In this document: piece after piece, positions 36,506-45,734 of the stretch
Position numbering within the stretch: the first letter of the stretch is position 1
Layout: each line of letters starts with the position of its first letter
Source of the DNA: JBJHBP01 sp050485645
GTDB lineage: Bacteria; Pseudomonadota; Gammaproteobacteria; Steroidobacterales; Rariloculaceae
Length of the DNA: 46,816 bases
Assembly (NCBI GenBank): GCA_050485645.1
Contig: JBJHBT010000031.1
Location: 1 to 46,816, forward strand
Direction: 5' to 3'
Made by a program: the position numbers and the translations under genes
The notes under the pieces: generated by a model
What the model was told of the DNA's origin: nothing
Seen by the model: only the letters and a program-made list of their open reading frames with translations
Database searches by the model: none

Positions 36506-37366
36506 TCAGACGGGCAGCGGCTGATCCGTCAGCTTGGCCAGCAGCGAGGCAATCCGATCGCGCGCCTCACGGCGGTCGACGATCATATCCAGCGCTCCCT
36601 TCTCAAGCAGGAACTCGGCTCGCTGGAATCCGTCCGGCAGTGTTTCGCCAACGGTCTGTTCGATCACGCGCGGGCCGGCGAAACCGATCAGCGCCTTGGG
36701 TTCGGCGATATTGATATCGCCCAGCGATGCCAGACTTGCCGACACACCGCCGGTGGTGGGATCCGTCATCACCGAAATGAACGGCAGGTTCGCCTCGCTC
36801 AGCCGCGTCAGCGCCGCGCTGGTCTTGGCCATCTGCAGCAGTGAGAACAGAGCCTCCTGCATGCGCGCACCGCCACTGGCCGAAAACGAGATCAGCGAAC
36901 AGCGGTGTTCAACGCAATGATCGGCCGCGCGGGCAAACCGCTCACCCACCACTGATCCCATGGAACCGGCCATGAAGCGGAACTCAAAGGCTGTTGCGAC
37001 GACGGGCAGAGCCTTCAGAGTGCCGGCCATCGCGATCAGGGCATCCCGCTCGCCGGTGTCCTTCTGCGCCTGCGTGATGCGGTCGCGATAGCGTTTGGTG
37101 TCGCGAAACTTCAGCGGATCCTGCGGTTCCAGCGCGGCCGCGATCTCCTCACCGGAATCAGGATCGAGGAACATCTCCAGCCGTTCGCGCGCACCGATGC
37201 GCATATGGTGGCTGCAGCGCGGGCATACATACAGGCTGCGCTTGAGTTCGGCCCTGTAAAGCTGCGCGGCGCAACCGGGGCATTTCACCCAGAGGCCTTC
37301 CGGCACCGAGTGCCTGCGCTGCTCGGTACGTATCCTCGACGGCATCAGCTTGTCGAACCAGCTCAT
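36506..37366 (-). CDS. accD: Acetyl-CoA carboxylase carboxyltransferase subunit beta
   Basis: This 286-residue subunit transfers the carboxyl group from biotin carboxyl carrier protein to acetyl-CoA, the first step of fatty-acid synthesis. The N-terminal C4 zinc ribbon is VKCPGCAAQLYRAE plus YVCPRCSHH. The crotonase-like core has FSASGGARMQEALFSLLQM and PTTGGVSASLASLGDI with oxyanion-hole glycines. The start is ATG. It sits between truA (upstream) and folC; the trpF gene found here in pseudomonads is absent. Confidence 0.97.
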   Translation of the reverse strand: MSWFDKLMPSRIRTEQRRHSVPEGLWVKCPGCAAQLYRAELKRSLYVCPRCSHHMRIGARERLEMFLDPDSGEEIAAALEPQDPLKFRDTKRYRDRITQAQKDTGERDALIAMAGTLKALPVVATAFEFRFMAGSMGSVVGERFARAADHCVEHRCSLISFSASGGARMQEALFSLLQMAKTSAALTRLSEANLPFISVMTDPTTGGVSASLASLGDINIAEPKALIGFAGPRVIEQTVGETLPDGFQRAEFLLEKGALDMIVDRREARDRIASLLAKLTDQPLPV

Positions 37367-37417
37367 GATTGGCCTGCAGAACGTTGCCCGGTTGCCAATG
37401 ATACCCGCTGCGCCACT

Positions 37418-38236
37418 TCAAGTATTCCCGAAATCGGCGTCGTCGCCCGCCGGCAGGCCTGAATCCGGATCCGCCACCGTGGCAGGCAGACCCCAGTCGC
37501 CGGCGTAGCCGACCTCGATCAGCGTCAGTCCCTGTGGCGGCGCGGTCGCCGCTGCCAGGCGGCGGTCACGCGCTTCGATCAACGCCGGCGCCGACTCCGG
37601 CGTACGCCGCCGCTGGCCGATTTCCACCAGCGTGCCGACCAGGTTGCGCACCATGTGGTGCAGAAAGGCATTCGCCGTGAAATCCAGCCGCACGGCGGGA
37701 CCGTCGCGCCGGATGGCCACGCGCATCAAGTGGCGCATCGGCGTCAGCGACTGGCAGCCGGCGGCACGGAACGAGGAAAAATCCCGCTCGCCAAGCCAGG
37801 CGGCCGCGGCCCGGCTCATCAGCGCGCAGTCCACAGGGTTCTGGAGCCACCACGCCCGCTCGCGCGCCAGTGCCGGGCGCGTCGGACGCTCCAGCAGTCG
37901 ATAGCGGTAGCGGCGATACAGGGCACTGCGCCGCGCGTCGAAATCAGCGGCCACCGGATGCGCCCAGTACACCGACACGTCCGGTGGCAGGTTGGCATTG
38001 ATACCCTGTGTCCACTGGCGTGGCGTACGGTCCGCCGTGGTATCGAAATGCACCACCTGCATCGCGGCGTGTACACCACGGTCGGTTCGTCCGGCCGCCG
38101 TCAGCACCAGCGGATGGTCGGCAACGCGGGCCGCCGCCGCGGTGACCGCATCCTGAACGCTGCGGCCGTTGCGCTGGCTCTGCCAGCCGACGAAACCGGT
38201 TCCGTCGTACTCCAGTGCGAGCGCTATGCGGTTCAT
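37418..38236 (-). CDS. truA: tRNA pseudouridine(38-40) synthase TruA
   Basis: This 272-residue enzyme converts uridines 38-40 of the tRNA anticodon arm to pseudouridine. The catalytic aspartate is in AGRTDRGVHAAMQV. The N-terminus ALEYDGTGFVGWQSQRNGRS and the C-terminal FLHHMVRNLVGTLVEIG motif are typical. It follows fimV by 59 nt, the order seen in Pseudomonas. Confidence 0.97.
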   Translation of the reverse strand: MNRIALALEYDGTGFVGWQSQRNGRSVQDAVTAAAARVADHPLVLTAAGRTDRGVHAAMQVVHFDTTADRTPRQWTQGINANLPPDVSVYWAHPVAADFDARRSALYRRYRYRLLERPTRPALARERAWWLQNPVDCALMSRAAAAWLGERDFSSFRAAGCQSLTPMRHLMRVAIRRDGPAVRLDFTANAFLHHMVRNLVGTLVEIGQRRRTPESAPALIEARDRRLAAATAPPQGLTLIEVGYAGDWGLPATVADPDSGLPAGDDADFGNT

Positions 38237-38295
38237 CTGCGCGGGAAAACAACGGCGCCGCGGCGTTCAGCACGCACGCGGCGCGAACAGTGGAA

Positions 38296-41200
38296 TCAGG
38301 CGTTCAGCGTATCGATCAGACCACGCGCCTCGCGACGCTGGCCGGTATCGCCCTCGTCCAGCACCTCTTCGAGAATGCTGCGTGCACCCTCGGGGTCGCC
38401 CATGTCGATGTAGGCGCGTGCCAGATCGAGTTTGGTGCCGACTTCGGTCAGGGTCTCCGAACCCACGTCGGGCGCTTCCTCTGTGCCGGTGGGATCTGCA
38501 TCGTCATCACCGAAATCGGCGCCCACATCCAGATCCAGCGGCGTGTGCCCGTCGGAACCGAAAATCTCCGCGGAGAATTCCGGGGCACGCGGCTGCTCGA
38601 CCGTATCAGCGCCATCCAGCGCCGCGGACAGATCGTCGAGGTTCAGGTCCAGACCCGCGTCATCGGCACCTGCCTGATCGATCTTCAGCGCCTTGACCAG
38701 GGACGTCGCACCTGATTCATCATCTTCGTGCCGGCCGGGCAGAACTTCGGTACCGCTCAGCAGCGTCTCGTCGTCCAGCCCCACTTCGTCTTCGGACAGC
38801 ACATTGGTCTTCTGCTGATCCAGGTCATCGTCGCGGCCCAGCACCTGCGTCACACCGGTGGCCGACAGCAGCTCGTCGTCGGCATCCCCGGCGGCCAGCT
38901 GCGGCTGTTCGCGCGTGTCGGTGTCGGCATCCGCCGCCCGTGGCAGATCGCCGAAATCGTCGGGCAGCTCACGCAGGTCGTTGACGTCCAGGCCAAGGTC
39001 ATCGAGATCGATCTCGGCGGTGTAGTCGCTGCCGCTGTCCGGCTGCAAAGCCGGCTGCTCAACTGTTGGCAGTTCACCGGTGCCTTCGGTCATGCCGGCC
39101 AGCCATGCGGTGGCGTCGCTGTCGATCGCGGATTCGTCGGACGCGTCATCGCCTTCGGCCTGTCCCTGCCAGGCACCCACGCGCAGCGTGGCATCGGCGG
39201 AATCCGGTCGCGGCGTTTCCAGCGTCGGCGTCTCCATGGTCGGTGCGTCCGCGCCGATGTCGGCTTCCGAGAATTTCAGTGTCGGTGTCTCTACCGTGGG
39301 CGCATCCGCGCGTACCGACTCCGCGGTCGCATCGTCGTCGAAATCAAAATCCAGGCGGCTCGGCGATTCGATGGTCGGCGATTCCTGGGTTGCGGCCAGT
39401 TCATCGATGTCCGTGGAAGCGCGGGAGCCCATGTCGCCGGCATCATCGTCATCGGAGTCGTCCGCGGAGAGAATCGCCGCCTCAAGTCCGGCGGCCGTTC
39501 GTTCACCGATGTCCAGTGACTCGAAGTCGCTGACCACTTCGCCTTTGGCGGAACTGCCGCCTTCGCCGTCGAGGTCGTCGATGTCCACCTCGACACTGCC
39601 GGTGGCGTCGTTGTCGTCGAGACGGAATTCGATATCACTGCCGGTGGCGGAACCGAAGTCCAGATCGACCTCCGCTTCCTGGTCGTCGAATGTGAAGTCC
39701 AGTGAATCGTCGCCGGCTTCCAGCGGCATGTCGACTTCGCCGGCCGCCGCGGTGGCCGAAGCGAACAGCGGCTCGTCCGGGCAGATCTGCTTGCCCATGA
39801 TCACGACCTTGTCCCAGTCCGGATCACGGACGTCGCCGATCTCGTCATGCAGCCCGCGGGCGGCATTGAGAAATGCGTCCCTGTTGCCCCAGACGAAGAA
39901 CACTTCCAGCAGCTTGAGCTTCAGATCGCGGCGTTCGGGATTCTGCTCCAGACCACGGGACACAAGCTCCGCGGCCTGGTCGTACAGGCCATAGGCCATG
40001 TGAAAGTCGGCTTCGGCAAGCAGATCGGTCTGCTCAAGGTTGATGACCGTGGGACTGGACAGCGTGTCTTCGGGGGAGTCCATGGACCCGGCCGTGGAGG
40101 CGCCATCACGGCGTCCTGCGGCAGCGCCGGCGGCAACGCCCGCGGCCGCCGCCGCGGCGGCGGCTACAGGCTCGCGGCGGGTGTCGCGTCCGCCCTGCTC
40201 TTCCACAAGGATGCTGTCGTCGGAAAACTGGCGCCGCAGGCGTTCGGTCGAACCGGTGCCGCCACCTTCAAGGTCGTCGTCGGACTCTTCCGTGAGCGCA
40301 TCCCAGCGGCCGGTGACGTCGTCGTCCTCACCGCTGCGACGGGCGCGCAGGAACCAGACCAGCGCGCCGAGAACCGCCAGAACACCCAGACCGATCAACA
40401 GGAACGGGGATGTCATGAAGCCGATCACCCTGTCCAGCAGCGAAGGCTCTGCCACCGGAGGCTGTGACACGACCGCCGGACGGGCCGGCTCGGGGATCGG
40501 CGTGACCGCCTGTGCGGGTTCGGGTTCGTCGGCAGCTGCCGGCGTCTGCTCCGCGGCCACCGCCGCTTCGTCAGCGGCCGCTTCATCAACCAGTTCGTCG
40601 GCAAACAGTGGTTCGGACTGCAACTCCAGGTCCACGCCCGGCGCGGGGGCCGGCACGGCATCGACCGCCGCGGGCGCTTCGGACTGCGCGGCCGGGTCTT
40701 CGGCAGCGAGCTGTCTCTGCAGCGCGGCCAGTTCTTCATTGCGTATCTGGAGCAGGCGTCGGCTCTCGTCCAGCTCGGCCTGCGCGGCACTGAGCTGATC
40801 CTGAAGACGGGTTACTTCGCCAGCCTGGGCACCCGCGGCGGCACCGCCGGAGACGGCCGCGGCCGCCGGTGCAGGTTCCTCACCGGGCGCCACCAGACGC
40901 AGTCGCGCCTGCTGCTCCGCACCGGTTCGCCATTCGGCCATATGGCGCTCGAACTCCTGCTGCGCGGCGGTCACAGTGCGTGCCGTCAACGCCTGCGCTT
41001 CGGGAATTCTCAGCACGGCGCCGGCGCGCAGCAGATTCATGTTGCCGTCGAATGCATTCGGGTTGGCTTCGTACAGCGCCACCATCATCTGGTTCAGCGT
41101 CACGCCCTGCGGCTGCAACTGCGAAGCGATGCTCCACAGCGTTTCCGCGCGCTGCACCGGACCGTATGTGCCACCGGCAGGCTGCGCGGCGGATGCCGGC

Positions 41201-41733
41201 GCAGGCTGTACCGCTGGCGGCTGCGCGGCCGGCTGCGGGGCTGGTGCGGCGACGGCCGGTCGGTCCACGGCGCCGGCGCCGGGCTGCGGCGCGAAGCTCT
41301 CGGCCGGCTGCACCGGCGCAGGCGCGGCCTGCGCCGGCAGCAGAACCGGTGGATCGAGCAGAACGGTGTATTCGCGCAGCAGTCGACCACGCGCCCAGGT
41401 GGCCTCGATCAGCAGCGTGACGAACGGCTCGGTCATCGACTGCCGCGACGACACGCGGATCACGTCGCGACCACGCTCATCGCGCGCAACGGTGAAATCC
41501 AGTGCGGACAGGTATGCCGGTCGTTCCAGACCGTAACGCGCAAAGGTGTCCGGCGATGCCAGATGGACCCGCAGCCCTTCCAGCTCCTCGGGAGTGGCCG
41601 AAACGAGCGCGATATTGGCGTTGAACGGCTGATTGAGCGTCGATCGGAGTTCGATGTCGCCCAGGCCGAGCGCCCATGCCCCGAAGGGTGCCACCAGCAA
41701 CGGCAGTGCGCCCCAACGTGCGAGTGCTCTCAT
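38296..41733 (-). CDS. fimV: FimV/HubP-type polar peptidoglycan-binding protein
   Basis: This 1145-residue protein organises cell poles and type IV pilus or twitching functions in relatives. It has a signal peptide (1-21, ending AWA). The periplasmic N-domain is typical (LGLGDIELRSTLNQPFNANI). A Pro/Ala/Gln-rich linker precedes a LysM domain at about 190-247 (RAETLWSIASQLQP, VLRIP). A coiled coil follows at about 300-350, and one membrane helix (FLLIGLGVLAVLGALVWFL) lies near 440-460. A very acidic cytoplasmic region of more than 600 residues has Asp/Glu-rich repeats with TVETPTLKF-like phrases. The C-terminal FimV motif LDLARAYIDMGDPEGARSIL closes it. It is complete and long for the family but within its range. 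Confidence 0.95.
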   Translation of the reverse strand: MRALARWGALPLLVAPFGAWALGLGDIELRSTLNQPFNANIALVSATPEELEGLRVHLASPDTFARYGLERPAYLSALDFTVARDERGRDVIRVSSRQSMTEPFVTLLIEATWARGRLLREYTVLLDPPVLLPAQAAPAPVQPAESFAPQPGAGAVDRPAVAAPAPQPAAQPPAVQPAPASAAQPAGGTYGPVQRAETLWSIASQLQPQGVTLNQMMVALYEANPNAFDGNMNLLRAGAVLRIPEAQALTARTVTAAQQEFERHMAEWRTGAEQQARLRLVAPGEEPAPAAAAVSGGAAAGAQAGEVTRLQDQLSAAQAELDESRRLLQIRNEELAALQRQLAAEDPAAQSEAPAAVDAVPAPAPGVDLELQSEPLFADELVDEAAADEAAVAAEQTPAAADEPEPAQAVTPIPEPARPAVVSQPPVAEPSLLDRVIGFMTSPFLLIGLGVLAVLGALVWFLRARRSGEDDDVTGRWDALTEESDDDLEGGGTGSTERLRRQFSDDSILVEEQGGRDTRREPVAAAAAAAAGVAAGAAAGRRDGASTAGSMDSPEDTLSSPTVINLEQTDLLAEADFHMAYGLYDQAAELVSRGLEQNPERRDLKLKLLEVFFVWGNRDAFLNAARGLHDEIGDVRDPDWDKVVIMGKQICPDEPLFASATAAAGEVDMPLEAGDDSLDFTFDDQEAEVDLDFGSATGSDIEFRLDDNDATGSVEVDIDDLDGEGGSSAKGEVVSDFESLDIGERTAAGLEAAILSADDSDDDDAGDMGSRASTDIDELAATQESPTIESPSRLDFDFDDDATAESVRADAPTVETPTLKFSEADIGADAPTMETPTLETPRPDSADATLRVGAWQGQAEGDDASDESAIDSDATAWLAGMTEGTGELPTVEQPALQPDSGSDYTAEIDLDDLGLDVNDLRELPDDFGDLPRAADADTDTREQPQLAAGDADDELLSATGVTQVLGRDDDLDQQKTNVLSEDEVGLDDETLLSGTEVLPGRHEDDESGATSLVKALKIDQAGADDAGLDLNLDDLSAALDGADTVEQPRAPEFSAEIFGSDGHTPLDLDVGADFGDDDADPTGTEEAPDVGSETLTEVGTKLDLARAYIDMGDPEGARSILEEVLDEGDTGQRREARGLIDTLNA

Positions 41734-41830
41734 GGAATCTCCCTAGCAGTCCCGGTGGTCGGCCCGACGATCAGGACGGTTTATCGGTAGGCCGGAAAGC
41801 CCCTGATGATCGGTCGAAAGATACATTACA

Positions 41831-41843
41831 TAAAACCGTTTTA
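41831..41843. promoter_or_regulatory. Operator-like dyad in the fimV upstream region
   Basis: TAAAAC-C-GTTTTA is a perfect inverted repeat of 6 bp arms around one base, about 98 nt before the fimV start. It lies in a markedly AT-rich stretch (41810-41950) within a GC-rich chromosome. The AT-rich stretch probably holds the fimV promoter, though I could not fix -10 and -35 boxes. The dyad may be a regulator site. Confidence 0.3.
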
Positions 41844-42002
41844 CCAAGATCGCGACGCCTGAGGCGCGCGGCGGCACAGTCATCCTGCGCAATGGAATTT
41901 AACAATTTACCGGCAACCCGAATGTGATTTTCGTTCGAGTTTCGACAAGCGCCGACTTTTCCGGCCCGCAAAGGCCTTGCCGGCGCCCGGCCGCCGCCGC
42001 GA

Positions 42003-43130
42003 TCAGCGCCGGGAACCGGACTCCCCGGCCACCGCGTGCGATGGGCTGCCGGACACGTCGGGACGGACGACATCGGCATTCTGCGCCCGGTCGCGCAGCA
42101 GGTGATCCATCAGCGTCAGCGCCACCATGGCCTCGGCGATCGGCGTGGCGCGCAACCCCACGCAGGGGTCGTGGCGCCCCGTGGTCACGATCTGGGCGGC
42201 CTGGCCACTGGTATCCACCGTGGTGCCGGGCACCTGGATGCTGGACGTGGGCTTCAGCGCGATACTCACCAGCAGATCCTGCCCCGACGAGATGCCGCCC
42301 AGCGTTCCACCGGCGGAATTCTTGGCAAAGCCCTGCGGGGTGATTTCATCGCGATGCTCGCTGCCACGCTGATGCACCACCGCGAAGCCGTCGCCGAACT
42401 CCACGCCCTTGACCGCGTTGATGCTCATCAGGCCATGCGCGATCTCCGCCTCGAGCTTGTCGAAGACCGGCTCACCAAGACCCACCGGCATCCCTGTGGC
42501 AACGATGGTGATCCTGGCACCGATCGAATCGCCGGCGGCGCGCAGTTCGTCCATGAGCCTGTCCAGATCGCCGAGTCGATCCGGGTCGGCGCAGAAGAAT
42601 GGATTGTCGTCCACGATATTCATGTCCACCGGGCGCAGTGTCAGCTCACCCAGCCCCGACAGGTAGCCGCGCACGCGGATGCCCGCCCGCTCGAGCAGAT
42701 ACCGGCGCGCGATCGCACCGGCCGCCACGCGCATGACGGTTTCACGCGCCGAAGCGCGGCCCCCGCCGCGATAGTCACGCAGGCCGTACTTGCGGAAGTA
42801 GGTGAAGTCGGCATGACCCGGCCGGAACTTGTCCTTGATGTCGCCGTAGTCATGCGAGCGCTGATCGACGTTCTCCACCAGCAGCCCGATGGCGGTACCG
42901 GTGGTCCGGCCCTCGAACACCCCCGACAGGATCTTCACCTGATCGGGCTCGGCACGCTGCGTCACGTGGCGCGAGCGCCCCGGGCGGCGGCGGTCCAGAT
43001 CCTTCTGGATATCAACTTCCGACAAGGCCAGCCCCGGCGGGCAGCCGTCGACCACACAGCCCATGGCCGGTCCGTGGCTCTCGCCGAATGTCGTCACCGT
43101 GAAAAGCCGTCCGTAGGTATCACCGGCCAT
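42003..43130 (-). CDS. aroC: Chorismate synthase
   Basis: This 375-residue FMN-dependent enzyme converts EPSP to chorismate, the last step of the shikimate pathway. The signatures are GESHGPAMGCVVDGCPPG at the N-terminus, DYRGGGRASARETVMRVAAGA in the middle, and GRHDPCVGLRATPIAEAMVA near the end. The length is typical. It starts at ATG, and its first 11 nt overlap the end of prmB, so the two are probably coupled. Confidence 0.97.
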   Translation of the reverse strand: MAGDTYGRLFTVTTFGESHGPAMGCVVDGCPPGLALSEVDIQKDLDRRRPGRSRHVTQRAEPDQVKILSGVFEGRTTGTAIGLLVENVDQRSHDYGDIKDKFRPGHADFTYFRKYGLRDYRGGGRASARETVMRVAAGAIARRYLLERAGIRVRGYLSGLGELTLRPVDMNIVDDNPFFCADPDRLGDLDRLMDELRAAGDSIGARITIVATGMPVGLGEPVFDKLEAEIAHGLMSINAVKGVEFGDGFAVVHQRGSEHRDEITPQGFAKNSAGGTLGGISSGQDLLVSIALKPTSSIQVPGTTVDTSGQAAQIVTTGRHDPCVGLRATPIAEAMVALTLMDHLLRDRAQNADVVRPDVSGSPSHAVAGESGSRR

Positions 43131-44055
43131 GTGTCTGACTCCGTGAACGCGTCCCCTTCGCGGGGCGCAGATAATCCATCAACTGCTGTTCGGTCACCAG
43201 AAAAACCCCTTCTCCGCCACGCTCGAACTCCAGCCATACCACCGGCAGGCGGGGATGCGCGGCGACGAATGCTTCCTGACTGAGGCCGACTTCGACGATC
43301 AGCACGCCGTCGGGCGCCAGGTGATCGGGCGCCGCCGCGAGTATGCGTTCGACGTCGTCCAGCCCGTTCGTACCACCCGCCAGCCCCAGCGCAGGTTCGT
43401 GAGCATATTCCGCCGGCAGCTGCGCAACCTCGTCGAGCGGCACGTAGGGCGGATTGGAAATGATAACGCGATAGCGGTGGCCATCGCTCGGATACAGGTC
43501 GGAACGGATCAGGCGCACGCGATCGCCCACCTGATGGGCGGCCACATTCGTCGCGGCAAGCGCGAGCGCATCCGCGGACAGATCGGTCGCGTCCACCCGC
43601 GCATCGGGACAGTGCACGGCCGCGGCAATCGCGATACAGCCGCTGCCCGTGCCGATATCCAGTATCCGGTCGCCGGGCCCGATGTCGCACCATGGCTCGA
43701 ACGAGCGTTCCAGCAGCTCGGCCAGCGGCGATCTGGGAATCAGTGCGCGCGAATCGCTGTGGAACCTGAGGCCCGCGAACCATGCCTCATCGAGCAGGTA
43801 GGCCAGCGGTCTGCGCTCGTGCACGCGTGCCTCGGCAATCGCCACCGCGCGTGGCACCAGGGACGGGTCCGGCGGCCGGCCCCAGGTATCGTCCTGCCAG
43901 CCCTGCAGGGCGCGCACCAGCCAGTAGGCTTCATCACCGGGATTGTCGGTACCGTGTCCATAGTGGAGATCGGCCGCTGCGAACCAGTCGGCCAGCACGG
44001 CGACCCACTGTTCATTGTGACCGGCCTCCCGCAGTTGTCGTTCCAGTGCCTGCAC
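43120..44055 (-). CDS. prmB: 50S ribosomal protein L3 N5-glutamine methyltransferase
   Basis: This 311-residue methyltransferase modifies a glutamine in ribosomal protein L3. The SAM motif ILDIGTGSGCIAIAAA and the glutamine-binding motif NPPY in IISNPPYVPLDE are clear. PrmB and PrmC are close. The N-terminal length and the aroC neighbour point to PrmB. The start is GTG at 44055. It diverges from the SCO gene. Confidence 0.94.
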   Translation of the reverse strand: MQALERQLREAGHNEQWVAVLADWFAAADLHYGHGTDNPGDEAYWLVRALQGWQDDTWGRPPDPSLVPRAVAIAEARVHERRPLAYLLDEAWFAGLRFHSDSRALIPRSPLAELLERSFEPWCDIGPGDRILDIGTGSGCIAIAAAVHCPDARVDATDLSADALALAATNVAAHQVGDRVRLIRSDLYPSDGHRYRVIISNPPYVPLDEVAQLPAEYAHEPALGLAGGTNGLDDVERILAAAPDHLAPDGVLIVEVGLSQEAFVAAHPRLPVVWLEFERGGEGVFLVTEQQLMDYLRPAKGTRSRSQTHGR

Positions 44056-44131
44056 GCGACGCCCGGCGCCTCCCGAAATGTCCGGGCCGCATCATACCCC
44101 CGCGGCGATTCGTTGTAAGATAATGCGCGAT

Positions 44132-44809
44132 ATGAAAAGCACCCTGATCAAGGCCCTGGCTGGCACCGCGGCACTGGCTTTCGTACTGATTGTCGCCGCC
44201 GTGCTACTGATTCCGCGCGCCTGGCAGGGCACGCCGGAACCGGAGTTCGCCACCGTCCTGTTCGATCAGATGCGGCCGCTGCCGAACGTCACCTTCACCG
44301 ACCATCGCGGTGAGCGGTTCGTCACATCGCGCATGGAAGATCAGTTCACGCTGCTGTTCTTCGGATTCACGCACTGTCCGGATGTGTGTCCGCTGACGCT
44401 GCAGGTGCTGTCCGACGTCCAGAACGTACTCTCCGCCACCAGGCCCGCCGAATCGCCCGATATCCTGTTTGTCAGTGTCGACCCGGTGCGCGACACGCCA
44501 CAGCGCATGGCCGAATACCTGGAGTTCTTCGATGCCGAAATCACAGGCGTCACCGCAGACGATCGGGAAATGGAACCGCTGCTGCAGGCGCTCGGTGTGC
44601 ATGTGCACCGGGAAACGCAGCAGGGGCAGAACTACAACGTGATACACAACCCGACGGTGTATGTGGTCGGTCCGCGGGCGGAACTGATCGCCGTCTTCGG
44701 CGCGGCCGAACGGGCAACGCTGATCGCGTCCGACTACCTGCGCATTCGCGAACGCTACCTGCATCGATTCCCGGAACTGCGTACGCGCGTCGGCGTGGCC
44801 AGCCGATGA
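44132..44809 (+). CDS. SCO1/SenC family copper-binding thioredoxin-like protein
   Basis: The protein has about 225 residues and one N-terminal membrane anchor (residues 6-26, ALAGTAALAFVLIVAAVLLI). The periplasmic thioredoxin fold has the copper motif FTHCPDVCPLTLQ (CxxxC) and the distal histidine in YNVIHNPTVYVVGP. The family delivers copper to the CuA site of cytochrome c oxidase or handles redox stress. I take the ATG at 44132; one at 44123 is equally possible, and ribosome-site support for both is weak. No oxidase gene is near. Confidence 0.92.
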   Translation: MKSTLIKALAGTAALAFVLIVAAVLLIPRAWQGTPEPEFATVLFDQMRPLPNVTFTDHRGERFVTSRMEDQFTLLFFGFTHCPDVCPLTLQVLSDVQNVLSATRPAESPDILFVSVDPVRDTPQRMAEYLEFFDAEITGVTADDREMEPLLQALGVHVHRETQQGQNYNVIHNPTVYVVGPRAELIAVFGAAERATLIASDYLRIRERYLHRFPELRTRVGVASR

Positions 44810-44849
44810 GCCGACGCCAGCCGCCACCGCGGCACATCTCAACCGCCTG

Positions 44850-45734
44850 ATGCTCTGGGTCATGCTGCAATACGTGCTGCCGCAGCGGCTGATCGGCCGC
44901 GTGGTATACCACGTCACCCGCAGTCGCCGGGCGTGGCTGAAGGACCCGCTGATCCGGTGGTTCGTGCGGCGCTTCAACGTAAACCTTGCCGAAGCTCAGC
45001 GCCACAACGCCGAGGACTACGGCAGCTTCAACGACTTCTTCGCGCGCGCACTGGATCCCGCCGCGCGCGTCATCGCCGGCGGCGAGGAGACCATCGTTTC
45101 GCCCGCCGATGGTCGTCTGACGGCGTTCGGCACGCTGGTGGCCGGACAGATGCTGCAGGCCAAGGGCATGAGCTATGCGCTGACGCAGCTGCTGGATGCC
45201 GATCCGACGACACTGGCCCCGTACACGGACGGACGCTACGCCACGATCTACCTGGCGCCGCGCGATTATCACCGCGTGCACATGCCGCTGGCCGGCACAC
45301 TGATGCGTACCGAATATCTGCCCGGCCGACGATTCGGCGTCAACGAAACCAGCGCCGGCCTGATCCGCAACCTCTTCTGCCGCAATGAGCGGGTAGTGTG
45401 CTGGTTCGATGGCGCCACCGGTCCGTTCGCACTGATCCTGGTTGGCGCACTGAACGTCTCCAGCATATCCACCTCGTGGCTGGGTGAAATCCGCAGCGGC
45501 CGGCGCCGCAGCTGGACGCACGGACACGAGTCCCGCCACTTTGCCCGCGGCGAGGAATTCGCCCGCTTCAATCTCGGCTCCACGGTGATCATGCTGTTCC
45601 CCTCCGACAGCGTCAGTTTCAGCGACCACATCCGGAACGGCTCAACGCTGACGATGGGGCGCGCGATCGGCACCGTGCGAAAGCTGCAGGCGGAAACCAC
45701 CGCGGCCGCGGTGAACCCCACACCGGATCCGTGA
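44850..45734 (+). CDS. psd: Phosphatidylserine decarboxylase proenzyme
   Basis: This 294-residue membrane-associated enzyme makes phosphatidylethanolamine. Self-cleavage at the LGST motif (Ser244 becomes the pyruvoyl group) in NLGSTVIMLF separates the beta and alpha chains. The catalytic aspartate lies in SPADGRL (Asp87), with histidines in RDYHRVHMP (141, 144). The length is typical. The stop overlaps the epmA GTG start by 4 nt (GTGA). Confidence 0.97.
   Translation: MLWVMLQYVLPQRLIGRVVYHVTRSRRAWLKDPLIRWFVRRFNVNLAEAQRHNAEDYGSFNDFFARALDPAARVIAGGEETIVSPADGRLTAFGTLVAGQMLQAKGMSYALTQLLDADPTTLAPYTDGRYATIYLAPRDYHRVHMPLAGTLMRTEYLPGRRFGVNETSAGLIRNLFCRNERVVCWFDGATGPFALILVGALNVSSISTSWLGEIRSGRRRSWTHGHESRHFARGEEFARFNLGSTVIMLFPSDSVSFSDHIRNGSTLTMGRAIGTVRKLQAETTAAAVNPTPDP

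Noticed and set aside
37367..37417. Loss of trpF between truA and accD as a notable event
   Set aside because: Many gammaproteobacteria, including E. coli, lack trpF here, so the arrangement is not remarkable.
41945..42002. Rho-independent terminator after aroC
   Set aside because: CCGG/GCAA arms can pair around AGGCC, but the stem is broken and lacks a T-run.
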